Assembly: GCA_948468465.1 (NCBI GenBank)
Contig: CAOKJJ010000028.1
Span: 1 to 36,709 of the forward strand
DNA: 36,709 nucleotides
Origin: an uncultured Eubacterium sp.
Lineage (GTDB): Bacteria > Bacillota_A > Clostridia > Lachnospirales > Lachnospiraceae
Direction of reading: 5' to 3'
Shown here: positions 7,043 to 14,640 of the stretch, in pieces
Position numbering within the stretch: the first letter of the stretch is position 1
Layout of the letters: every line of letters starts with the position of its first letter
The notes under the pieces: model-generated
What the model was told of the DNA's origin: nothing
What the model saw: only the letters and a program-made list of their open reading frames with translations
Database searches by the model: none
Made by a program: the position numbers and the translations under genes

Positions 7043-8217
7043 GAAATCCATTATCAAAGGAAATCGTAAATATCCAGCCTTCCGGTATCCGGAAGTTTTT
7101 TGATATTGTCAGTGAGATGAAGGATGCGATCTCTCTCGGTGTAGGAGAACCGGATTTTGACACCCCATGGCATATTCGCGATGAAGGCATCTATTCACTG
7201 GAAAAAGGCCGGACATTTTATACGTCCAATGCCGGCCTGAAAGAACTGAAAATAGAAATTTCCAAATATTTGAAGCGCAGGTTTGATCTGGAATATGATT
7301 ATAACAAAGAAGTGATCGTTACCGTAGGCGGAAGTGAGGCGATTGACATCGCGATGCGCGCGATGCTGGATCCGGGAGATGAAGTGCTGATTCCGCAGCC
7401 AAGCTACGTTTCCTATGAACCATGCTGCCGTCTGGCGAATGGAACGCCGGTTATTATCGAACTGCAGGCGGAAAATGAATTTCGGCTGACAAAACAGGAG
7501 CTGGAAGCCGCCATTACTCCAAAAACAAAGCTGCTCGTACTGCCGTTTCCGAATAATCCGACGGGAGCGGTTATGGAACGGCATAATCTGGAGGCTGTGG
7601 CGGAGGTTGTCAGAGAACATGACCTGTTTGTATTAAGTGATGAGATCTATGGAGAACTTACTTATGTGGAAGGAAAAGACCATGTATCAATTGCGTCTTT
7701 GCCGGGAATGAAAGAACGCACAATCGTAATCAATGGCTTTTCAAAGTCGCATGCAATGACGGGATGGCGGCTTGGTTATGCCTGCGGGCCGCAGGTGATT
7801 ATAGAACAGATGCTGAAAATCCATCAGTACGCGATTATGTGTGCGCCGACCAACAGCCAATATGCGGCTGTCGAAGCACTGCGTGGCGGCGACAGTGATG
7901 TGGCGGATATGCGGGAGCAGTATAATGGCAGACGCAGATATTTGATGCATGCGTTTGAAGAAATGGGACTGCCCTGTTTTGAACCGTTTGGCGCGTTTTA
8001 TGTATTTCCATGCATTCAGCAGTATGGAATGACCTCGGAACAATTCGCGGAAAAGCTGCTGCAGGAAGAAAAAGTTGCGGTTGTGCCAGGAACGGCATTT
8101 GGGGCATGCGGAGAAGGATTTATACGTATTTCTTATGCCTATTCCCTGGATAACCTGAAAAAAGCGCTGGCACGCGTACGAAGATTTATTGAAAAGCAGC
8201 AGCTGCATAACGGTTAG
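7039..8217 (+). CDS. PLP-dependent class I/II aminotransferase
   Basis: This 392-residue fold-type I aminotransferase has Asn173 in FPNNPTGAV, Asp201 and Tyr204 in LSDEIYGEL, Schiff-base Lys236 in NGFSKSHAMTGWRLGY, and the carboxylate-binding Arg in FIRISYA near residue 376. The length and motifs fit the aspartate/aromatic (PatA/AspC-like) group. It overlaps the Lrp/AsnC gene by four bases, and the AIR-synthase-like gene lies just upstream, suggesting a regulated amino-acid transamination unit. The exact amino donor cannot be determined from these motifs. Confidence 0.93.
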   Translation: MRNPLSKEIVNIQPSGIRKFFDIVSEMKDAISLGVGEPDFDTPWHIRDEGIYSLEKGRTFYTSNAGLKELKIEISKYLKRRFDLEYDYNKEVIVTVGGSEAIDIAMRAMLDPGDEVLIPQPSYVSYEPCCRLANGTPVIIELQAENEFRLTKQELEAAITPKTKLLVLPFPNNPTGAVMERHNLEAVAEVVREHDLFVLSDEIYGELTYVEGKDHVSIASLPGMKERTIVINGFSKSHAMTGWRLGYACGPQVIIEQMLKIHQYAIMCAPTNSQYAAVEALRGGDSDVADMREQYNGRRRYLMHAFEEMGLPCFEPFGAFYVFPCIQQYGMTSEQFAEKLLQEEKVAVVPGTAFGACGEGFIRISYAYSLDNLKKALARVRRFIEKQQLHNG

Positions 8218-8288
8218 GGAAGGCCAGTGCAATAACTAAGCTGTTTGTATGCAGATGCAAGAGCTGCATGTATCGTAAGGGAGAAGAA

Positions 8289-8792
8289 ATGTCTGGATTA
8301 AATATTGTGCTGCATCAGCCGGAAATTCCGCAGAATACCGGGAATATCGGACGGACTTGCGCGGCTACAGGAACGAAGCTGCATTTAATAGAACCGCTTG
8401 GATTTCAGCTGAATGAAAAATCGCTGCGAAGGGCCGGTATGGATTACTGGAAAGAAATAGATGTCACAACATATGTCGATTACGCGGATTTTCTGGAAAG
8501 AAATCAAGGTGCAAAGATCTATTATGCGACAACGAAAGGACGTCAGCTTTACAGTGAGGTTTCGTATGAACCGGACTGCTTTTTAATGTTTGGAAAAGAG
8601 AGCGGAGGAATACCGGAAGAGATTTTAAAAGCAAATCCGAAACAGTGCGTACGTATTCCGATGCTGGAACAGACCCGTTCCCTGAACTTGTCAAATGCCG
8701 CGGCAATCGTGCTGTATGAAGCGCTGCGGCAGAATCAGTTTTCGGGCATGCAGATCAAAGGGCAGCTGCATCGTCTGCACTGGGAGGATTAG
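8289..8792 (+). CDS. trmL: tRNA (cytidine/uridine-34 2'-O)-methyltransferase
   Basis: This SPOUT-class methyltransferase modifies the wobble ribose of certain tRNAs. The 167-residue product has the family N-terminus LNIVLHQPEIPQNTGNIGRT, LIEPLGF, the SAM-binding knot FGKESGGIP and the C-terminal IPMLEQTRSLNLSNAAAI motif. ATG 8289 follows TAAGGGAGAAGAA; an upstream in-frame ATG at 8268 adds seven non-conserved residues. It ends three bases before ecfA1, so it probably shares its transcript. Confidence 0.95.
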   Translation: MSGLNIVLHQPEIPQNTGNIGRTCAATGTKLHLIEPLGFQLNEKSLRRAGMDYWKEIDVTTYVDYADFLERNQGAKIYYATTKGRQLYSEVSYEPDCFLMFGKESGGIPEEILKANPKQCVRIPMLEQTRSLNLSNAAAIVLYEALRQNQFSGMQIKGQLHRLHWED

Positions 8793-8795
8793 GCT

Positions 8796-9668
8796 GTGGA
8801 TATTATTAAAGCTGTAAAACTGGTACACGAATATATCAGGCGGGATGAAGAAGGCAATGTGGAATCTATTCAGACAGCGTTAGACCAGGTGGATTTGGAT
8901 ATTCAACAGGGCGAATTTATCGCGGTATTAGGACATAACGGTTCGGGAAAATCCACGCTGGCAAAGCATATCAACGCGATTCTGGCGCCTTCGGAAGGTT
9001 CTCTGTGGGTAGACGGAAAAGATGTCAGTGAGGATAAAAATATCTGGGATATCCGACAGAGCGCCGGGATGGTATTTCAAAACCCTGACAATCAGATCGT
9101 GGCAAGTGTTGTGGAAGAAGATGTTGGGTTTGGACCTGAAAATATCGGCATTCCGACCGACGAAATATGGACCCGCGTATTGGACAGCCTCAAATCAGTT
9201 GGAATGTTGAAATACCGGAAGCATTCGCCGAACAAGCTGTCCGGCGGCCAGAAGCAGCGCGTGGCGATCGCGGGAGTCGTTGCGATGCAGCCGAAATGTA
9301 TTGTATTAGATGAACCGACCGCTATGCTTGACCCTGTCGGCCGGGCAGATGTGCTGCGGACGGTACATGAGTTAAATAAGAAAAAAGGCGTTACGATTAT
9401 TCTGATTACGCATTATATGGAAGAAGTGGCGGATGCAGACCGGGTATATGTGATGGATCAGGGAAAGGTCGTTATGCAGGGAACGCCGAGGCAGATTTTT
9501 TCACAAGTGGAGGAGCTGAAATCACACCGTCTGGATGTCCCGCAGATTACGATGCTGGCGCATGAGCTTCGAAAAGAAGGGCTGGACCTGCCGGAAGGCA
9601 TTTTAACGAGACAGGAGCTGCTGCGGGAATTAGGCAGGATATCCAGCCAAAAGGTCATATCAAACTGA
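8796..9668 (+). CDS. ecfA1: ECF transporter ATPase A1
   Basis: One of the two ATPases of the group II energy-coupling-factor vitamin importer, in which a shared A1-A2-T module pairs with different S components. Walker [10 protein letters not shown] spans residues 46-54; the signature is [13 protein letters not shown], Walker B is CIVLDEPTA and the switch His is in LITHYMEE. Start GTG 8796 has GGGAGGATTAGGCT before it. At 290 residues it has the usual CbiO-like length with a C-terminal extension. It is followed by ecfA2 and ecfT; no S-component gene is visible in the window, as is typical for the shared module. Confidence 0.96.
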   Translation: MDIIKAVKLVHEYIRRDEEGNVESIQTALDQVDLDIQQGEFIAVLGHNGSGKSTLAKHINAILAPSEGSLWVDGKDVSEDKNIWDIRQSAGMVFQNPDNQIVASVVEEDVGFGPENIGIPTDEIWTRVLDSLKSVGMLKYRKHSPNKLSGGQKQRVAIAGVVAMQPKCIVLDEPTAMLDPVGRADVLRTVHELNKKKGVTIILITHYMEEVADADRVYVMDQGKVVMQGTPRQIFSQVEELKSHRLDVPQITMLAHELRKEGLDLPEGILTRQELLRELGRISSQKVISN

Positions 9669-9692
9669 GACAGGAGCCATAAGATAACAGTT

Positions 9693-10538
9693 ATGTCAAT
9701 GATTTTAGATAAGGTAAACTACGTTTACAGCATAGGTACCGCATATGAAGTGCAGGCGCTCAAAGACATTAATTTAAAAATAGAAGACGGTGAATTTATC
9801 GGGATCATCGGTCATACCGGCTCTGGAAAATCTACGCTGATCCAGCATTTGAACGGATTGATCAGGGCTACGAGCGGCGGGATATATTATAACGGAGAAG
9901 ACATTTATGACAGTGATTACGACCTGAAACAGCTGCGCAGTAAAGTAGGGCTGGTCTTTCAGTATCCGGAGCATCAGCTGTTTGAAACGACGATCTTTGA
10001 TGATGTCTGCTTTGGGCCGATGAATCAGGGGCTGTCTAAAAATGAAGCAGGATTACGCGCCTTTGAGGCATTAAAAAAAGTGGGGATGCCGGAATCGCTG
10101 TATTACCAGTCGCCGTTTGACTTGTCCGGCGGACAGAAACGCCGGGTAGCCATTGCAGGAGTGCTGGCGATGAAGCCTGAGGTGCTCATACTGGATGAAC
10201 CAACGGCAGGGCTGGACCCAAAGGGACGCGATGAAATCTTTGAACAGATTGCGCAGATGCATGAAGAAAACAATATGACAATTATCCTTGTGTCCCATAG
10301 TATGGAAGATGTGGCCAATTATGTGGACCGTATGATCGTCATGAATCAGGGCCGAATCGTTTATGATGATATTCCGGTAAGTGTATTTCAGCATGCGAAA
10401 GAGCTGGAAGCTATCGGCCTGGCGGCTCCGCAGGTAACGTATCTGATGCAGGAAATGCGTGAGGCAGGATTTGCGGTCCGTACGGATGTGGCGACTGTCG
10501 CAGATGCGAAAAAAGAGATTTTAAGACTGTTTCGGTAA
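9693..10538 (+). CDS. ecfA2: ECF transporter ATPase A2
   Basis: The second ATPase of the energy-coupling factor, 281 residues. Walker A GHTGSGKST is at 40-48, the Q-loop is FQYPEHQLFE, the signature LSGGQKRRVAIAG, Walker B VLILDEPTA and the switch His is in LVSHSMEDV. It lies 24 bases after ecfA1 and is the expected heterodimer partner. ATG 9693 is used; an in-frame ATG at 9699 is an equally plausible start because the nearest CAGGAG is 16 bases upstream of 9693. Confidence 0.96.
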   Translation: MSMILDKVNYVYSIGTAYEVQALKDINLKIEDGEFIGIIGHTGSGKSTLIQHLNGLIRATSGGIYYNGEDIYDSDYDLKQLRSKVGLVFQYPEHQLFETTIFDDVCFGPMNQGLSKNEAGLRAFEALKKVGMPESLYYQSPFDLSGGQKRRVAIAGVLAMKPEVLILDEPTAGLDPKGRDEIFEQIAQMHEENNMTIILVSHSMEDVANYVDRMIVMNQGRIVYDDIPVSVFQHAKELEAIGLAAPQVTYLMQEMREAGFAVRTDVATVADAKKEILRLFR

Positions 10539-10602
10539 TAGTTCAAGGATTATCTGAACTGTTACCTGTTTCGGCACTAAATAAATAGATGGATGAAAGA
10601 TT

Positions 10603-11424
10603 ATGATTAGAGATATTACAATAGGCCAGTATTATCCGGCTGATTCGCTCATACACAAACTGGATCCGCGTGTCAAATTATTTGGAACCATGCTTTTTTT
10701 AATTGCTGTATTTGCATTCCGGGGAATTACAGGATTTGTACTGATTACCGTTTTTCTGGCAGGCATGATCAGGCTGTCCAGGGTTCCGTTTTCCTATATG
10801 GTCAAAGGGCTGAAAGCGATCTGGGTATTGATGGCGATTACGGCTGTATTTAATCTGTTTTTGACAAACAGTCCGAATATCATCTGGCAGTGGAAGTGGC
10901 TGCACATTACAGAAGAAGGCGTGCAGACTGCCGTAAAAATGATCATTCGCTTAATCTATCTGATACTTGGCACCTCTATCATGACGCTGACAACGACACC
11001 GAATGAACTGACCGACGGATTGGAAAAGTCGTTAAAACCACTGCAGGCGCTGCGTGTGCCGGTGCATGAGATTTCCATGATGATGGCGATCGCACTGCGT
11101 TTTATTCCGATTCTAATCGAAGAGACAGATAAAATCATGCGCGCGCAGATGGCGCGGGGCGCAGATTTTGAAAGCGGCAATCTGATTCGGAAGGCAAAGG
11201 CTATGATTCCTCTGCTCGTGCCGCTGTTTGTCGCCGCGTTCCGCCGTGCCAATGATCTTGCGATGGCAATGGAAGCACGCTGCTACCGCGGCGGAGCAGG
11301 CAGAACAAAAATGAAACCGCTGACATATGCAAAAAAGGACCGGATTGCATATATCATACTGATCGTATTTCTGGTTGCCGTGATTGCGCTTCGCCGGTTT
11401 GAAATTCTGGATATCATGCGATAA
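10603..11424 (+). CDS. ecfT: ECF transporter transmembrane coupling protein
   Basis: This integral-membrane scaffold joins the two ECF ATPases to S components. The 273 residues have several hydrophobic segments in the first 130 residues and a last one near the C-terminus (IAYIILIVFLVAVIAL). The two cytoplasmic coupling motifs are present as MARGADFESG and a second Ala-Arg motif MEARCYRGG, where the more usual residue after AR is Gly. It completes ecfA1-ecfA2-ecfT. The stop codon falls inside a 14-base tandem repeat that runs into truA. Confidence 0.95.
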   Translation: MIRDITIGQYYPADSLIHKLDPRVKLFGTMLFLIAVFAFRGITGFVLITVFLAGMIRLSRVPFSYMVKGLKAIWVLMAITAVFNLFLTNSPNIIWQWKWLHITEEGVQTAVKMIIRLIYLILGTSIMTLTTTPNELTDGLEKSLKPLQALRVPVHEISMMMAIALRFIPILIEETDKIMRAQMARGADFESGNLIRKAKAMIPLLVPLFVAAFRRANDLAMAMEARCYRGGAGRTKMKPLTYAKKDRIAYIILIVFLVAVIALRRFEILDIMR

Positions 11425-11461
11425 ATGTAATGTGATGAATGTAATGCGATGGATGTAATAG
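11420..11461. repeat. Three 14-bp tandem repeats between ecfT and truA
   Basis: Units GATAAATGTAATGT, GATGAATGTAATGC and GATGGATGTAATAG occupy 11420-11461, and the next bases GATG begin a fourth unit whose ATG is the truA start. The first unit carries the ecfT stop. No clear Shine-Dalgarno sequence is present between the two genes. Confidence 0.85.
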
Positions 11462-11462
11462 G

Positions 11463-12209
11463 ATGAAAAGGATAAAACTGATCGTTGCATACGATGGAAC
11501 AAATTATAACGGATGGCAGGTACAGCCAACAGGAATCACGATCGAAGGCATACTGAACCAGGCGCTGACAGAGCTTACAAAAGAACCCATAGCAGTCATC
11601 GGCGCAAGCCGGACGGACTCCGGCGTGCATGCGCTTGGAAATGTAGCGGTGTTTGACACAAACACAAAAATCCCGCCGGAAAAGATCTCTTACGCCATGA
11701 ACCAGCGCCTGCCAGAGGATATTGTAATCCAGCATTCCTGCGAGGTGCCGGCGGACTTCCATCCAAGACGGTGCGAAAGCCGCAAGACCTATGAATACAA
11801 AATATTAAACCGGACATTTCCGCTTCCGTTAAATCGGCATGACTGCTACTTTACCTACCGCAGGCTGGATGCGGAAAAAATGCAGCAGGCAGCGCAGTAT
11901 CTGATCGGCGAACATGATTTTAAAAGCTTTTGTTCGATTCATACGCAGGCAGAGACAACAGTCCGTACAATATATGATCTGACGGTAAAAAAGGAACAGG
12001 ATTTGATTACCATTCGTGTCACAGGAAACGGCTTTTTATATAATATGGTGCGTATTATGGCAGGTACGCTGCTGCAGGCAGGAATCGGAGAGCGCAGGCC
12101 CGAAGAACTGCAGGACATATTAAAGGCTAAGGATCGTGCGGCAGCCGGCCCGACGGCACCGGCACATGGGCTGACGATGATTGGGATAGAATTTTTGCAG
12201 CCGATTTAG
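11463..12209 (+). CDS. truA: tRNA pseudouridine(38-40) synthase
   Basis: Converts uridines 38-40 of the anticodon stem to pseudouridine. The 248-residue protein has the catalytic Asp in GASRTDSGVHA (about residue 52), the family N-terminus LIVAYDGTNYNGWQ and the C-terminal GNGFLYNMVRIMAGTLL motif. ATG 11463 is embedded in a repeat and has no strong ribosome site, so translation may depend on coupling to ecfT. In many Clostridia this gene is followed directly by rplM-rpsI; here 10 kb of catabolic genes intervene. Confidence 0.97.
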   Translation: MKRIKLIVAYDGTNYNGWQVQPTGITIEGILNQALTELTKEPIAVIGASRTDSGVHALGNVAVFDTNTKIPPEKISYAMNQRLPEDIVIQHSCEVPADFHPRRCESRKTYEYKILNRTFPLPLNRHDCYFTYRRLDAEKMQQAAQYLIGEHDFKSFCSIHTQAETTVRTIYDLTVKKEQDLITIRVTGNGFLYNMVRIMAGTLLQAGIGERRPEELQDILKAKDRAAAGPTAPAHGLTMIGIEFLQPI

Positions 12210-12289
12210 ACATTCTGCATAGACGCAGTGGCCCCGCCCCTCATCTAGCGTCCTCATAGCCAACAAAAAACGCAACAAAATATCGAAAG

Positions 12290-12343
12290 TTCCAGAGCAT
12301 CTGCTTTTTACAGAGAAAGATGCTCTGGAATTATTTTTTTTCC
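12290..12343 (+). terminator. Strong rho-independent terminator after truA
   Basis: TTCCAGAGCATCT (12290-12302) pairs perfectly over 13 bases with AGATGCTCTGGAA (12318-12330) and is followed by a long T-run. It closes the trmL-ecf-truA transcript 80 bases after the truA stop and insulates the catabolic locus that follows. Sequence from here to 12447 shows nothing else I can assign. Confidence 0.92.
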
Positions 12344-12447
12344 CATGATTATGATATCGAGATATGAAGCAGAATATAAATGAGGAAAAAAATACATTTA
12401 ACGTATTGCATACAGAATAGGAATAATTTCATAAACAGAAGAAAAAC

Positions 12448-12476
12448 AGGCCGTCTGGTTATCAACCGGGCGGCCT
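12448..12476. other. Solitary GC-rich hairpin in the intergenic region
   Basis: The 13-base arms AGGCCGTCTGGTT (12448-12460) and AACCGGGCGGCCT (12464-12476) pair with two G-T wobbles around a three-base loop, in an otherwise very AT-rich 550-base gap. A T-rich tract follows only on the minus strand (left side). It may be a minus-strand terminator or an RNA element; no minus-strand gene ends here. Confidence 0.5.
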
Positions 12477-12517
12477 TCTTGCATGTATCGGGCATATTCT
12501 GTTTAAGACAAAAAATC

Positions 12518-12532
12518 TGTGAAATATTCATA
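12518..12532. promoter_or_regulatory. Distal operator-like palindrome (TGTGA-N5-TCATA)
   Basis: TGTGAAATATTCATA matches the site at 12623-12637 in a TGTGAAA-N3-TCAYAAA pattern when flanking bases are included. It lies 105 bp upstream of that copy and about 132 bases before the -35 of the catabolic operon. Candidate binding site for the locus regulator or a catabolite regulator. Confidence 0.45.
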
Positions 12533-12622
12533 AAAAAGATCGAAAAACATATTACAAGATTAAAATAGTTGCAAATCAAAGAAAATAGAATGGGAAATAT
12601 GCACAAAAACAAAAAAACAAAT

Positions 12623-12637
12623 TGTGAAACAGTCACA
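12623..12637. promoter_or_regulatory. Proximal operator-like palindrome (TGTGA-N5-TCACA)
   Basis: TGTGA-AACAG-TCACA is a perfect inverted repeat, extended by a T/A pair on either side (TTGTGA/TCACAA). It ends 26 bases upstream of the -35 box of the dehydrogenase promoter, a typical activator position. The 5-base spacer differs from the 6-base spacer of the classical CRP site. Confidence 0.55.
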
Positions 12638-12663
12638 AAAATCTTTTATTTCAAAAATAATGT

Positions 12664-12692
12664 TTGCAAATACAGAAAATTCATGCTACTAT
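12664..12692 (+). promoter_or_regulatory. Promoter of the carbohydrate-catabolic operon
   Basis: TTGCAA (12664-12669), a 17-base spacer and TACTAT (12687-12692) give a good sigma-A promoter about 60 bases before the first start codon. It probably serves all eight genes to the terminator at 21341, since no other terminator is seen between them. Confidence 0.7.
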
Positions 12693-12759
12693 GAATTCAC
12701 AGAAGGAAATTAACTGGAAAAACAAAGCTTTTATAATCACAAAAAAGGAGGATAAAAAA

Positions 12760-13836
12760 ATGAAAGCAGTTGTTCGGTATGGAAAAGAGTTTGGCGGTTA
12801 TACAATGAGGGATGTTCCGGAGCCTACATGCGGGCCGGAGGATATCATTCTGGAGATCAAGGCAGCGGCAATCTGCGGCGCGGACATGAAGCACTGGAGA
12901 GTGGACAATGGCTCCGATGAATTCAATTCTATCCGCGGGCATGAGTTCGCAGGTGAGATCGTTGAGGTCGGCGAGAAGGTGACAGACTGGAAGGTTGGAC
13001 AGAGGGTCGTATCTGACAACAGCGCGCATGTATGCGGCGTATGTCCGGCATGTGAGAAAGGAGATTTTCTCTGCTGTGAGAACAAAGTCAACCTTGGCCT
13101 TGACAACAATATCTGGGGCGGCGGCTTCTCTAAATACTGCAAGATTCCAGGAGAGATTTTAAGAATTCACAAGAGCGCGATCTGGGAGATTCCTGAGGGT
13201 GTTGAATATGAGGAAGCGGCTGTTCTCGACCCGATCTGCAATGCATACAAGGCGGTTGCACAGCAGTCACATCTGATCCCTGGACAGGATGTTGTTGTAT
13301 TTGGTACCGGCCCGCTGGGACTGTTTTCTGTACAGATTGCAAGGCTGATGGGCGCTGTCAACATCGTTATGGTTGGCCTTGACGAAGACGTGGAGACGCG
13401 TTTTCCGGTTGCTCTGGAGGTTGGCGCTACACATGTGGTAAATGGATCGAAAGAAGATGTCGTAAAACGATGCACCGAGATTTGCGGCAGGGATAATTTA
13501 GGACTGGTGATTGAGTGTTCAGGCGCGAATATCGCATTGAAGCAGTCGCTTGAGATGACAAGGCCGAACGCAGAGATTGTCAGGGTCGGCATGGGATTCA
13601 AACCGCTTGATTTCTCGATCAATGACATTACCTCATGGAACAAGAGCATCATCGGACATATGGCATACGATGCTACCTCATGGAGAAACTGTATCCGCCT
13701 TCTCGCTTCCGGCCAGATTAAGGTGAAACCGCTGATTACCCATAGACTTGGGCTGTCACAGTACGAAGAAGGTTTCGACGCTATGGCTGCAAAGAAAGCG
13801 ATCAAGGTAGTCTTCCACTACGACTTTGAGGACTAA
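12760..13836 (+). CDS. Zinc-dependent medium-chain dehydrogenase (polyol/sugar-acid type)
   Basis: This 358-residue MDR-family dehydrogenase should oxidise a sugar alcohol or related hydroxy compound with NAD(P). Catalytic zinc ligands are Cys39 (AICGADMKHW) and His61-Glu62 (RGHEFAG). The structural zinc lobe has Cys92, 95, 98 and 106, and the Rossmann motif is VVVFGTGPLGLFS. Start ATG 12760 follows AAAAAAGGAGGATAAAA; longer in-frame starts overlap the promoter and are rejected. It resembles galactitol-1-phosphate, sorbitol and gulonate dehydrogenases, but the substrate cannot be fixed. First gene of the catabolic operon. Confidence 0.9.
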   Translation: MKAVVRYGKEFGGYTMRDVPEPTCGPEDIILEIKAAAICGADMKHWRVDNGSDEFNSIRGHEFAGEIVEVGEKVTDWKVGQRVVSDNSAHVCGVCPACEKGDFLCCENKVNLGLDNNIWGGGFSKYCKIPGEILRIHKSAIWEIPEGVEYEEAAVLDPICNAYKAVAQQSHLIPGQDVVVFGTGPLGLFSVQIARLMGAVNIVMVGLDEDVETRFPVALEVGATHVVNGSKEDVVKRCTEICGRDNLGLVIECSGANIALKQSLEMTRPNAEIVRVGMGFKPLDFSINDITSWNKSIIGHMAYDATSWRNCIRLLASGQIKVKPLITHRLGLSQYEEGFDAMAAKKAIKVVFHYDFED

Positions 13837-13889
13837 AGGGCCGGTCAGGGCAGCTTTCCACTACAATTCAAAAGACTAGGAGATATTTT

Positions 13890-14603
13890 ATGAAACGGAA
13901 ATTAATGATTGCCCCTTCCGTCGGGTGCTGTGATCTGTTTCATGTGCAGGAGCAGATGGAAATAATCAATGAAAAATCTGATTTCCTGCATATGGACATC
14001 AAGGACGGCGTATATGTGCCAAGCTACGGGATTGGGCCGGACTACTTAGATTATCTGAACAAGCATATCAGCGGCCTAAAGCCTATGGATGCGCATCTGA
14101 TGATCCAGCATCCGCAGCAATACCTGGAGACATTTGCAAAGGCGGGAGCCGCTTATATTACACCGCATACGGACTGCATTGAGGGCGATGCGTTTGTGAC
14201 AATGCATAAAATCAAAGATTTGGGCTGTAAAGCCGGCGTTGCGCTGAGTCCGTCTGTACCTCTGACAACGATTGAATATTATCTTCCTTTGCTGGACAAG
14301 GTAACGATCATGATTGTCGATCCGGGGATCGCGGGGCAGCCGGTAGATGAGCAGATGTATGTGAAAATTCGGCAGCTTGCAGACATCAGAAAAGAGCGGG
14401 ATCTTCACTTTTTAATCGAAGCGGACGGCTCTATGAACAAGGATCTTTACCGGCCTTTGTATGAGGCGGGCGCGGACATGGTTGTCCTTGGACCGCCGGC
14501 ACTGTGGAATAAGGACACCGATTTTGCAAAGGCGTGGGACATCATGGAAGAAGAGCTTGCGGCAGAATTAAAGGATGCCCGAAGATATACTGAAAAACGC
14601 TGA
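13890..14603 (+). CDS. Ribulose-phosphate/allulose-6-phosphate 3-epimerase family protein
   Basis: This 237-residue TIM barrel of the RPE family is closest in pattern to AlsE (D-allulose-6-phosphate 3-epimerase). Metal and catalytic residues are His34 and Asp36 in HMDIKDG, His69 in MDAHLM and Asp179 in EADGSMN, with the flexible MIVDPGIAGQ loop. The AlsE-like reading is supported by the overall spacing and by its presence in a sugar operon away from pentose-phosphate genes. The likely reaction is 3-epimerisation of a ketose 6-phosphate. AGGAGATATTTT precedes ATG 13890. Confidence 0.85.
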   Translation: MKRKLMIAPSVGCCDLFHVQEQMEIINEKSDFLHMDIKDGVYVPSYGIGPDYLDYLNKHISGLKPMDAHLMIQHPQQYLETFAKAGAAYITPHTDCIEGDAFVTMHKIKDLGCKAGVALSPSVPLTTIEYYLPLLDKVTIMIVDPGIAGQPVDEQMYVKIRQLADIRKERDLHFLIEADGSMNKDLYRPLYEAGADMVVLGPPALWNKDTDFAKAWDIMEEELAAELKDARRYTEKR

Positions 14604-14640
14604 AATTTGCCGAGTATGAGTATAAAAGGAGAAGATGAAA

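Noticed and set aside
12664..12759. A 32-residue N-terminal extension of the first dehydrogenase
   Set aside because: It would begin at a TTG inside the -35 box; the strong AAGGAGG and family-like start at 12760 fit better.
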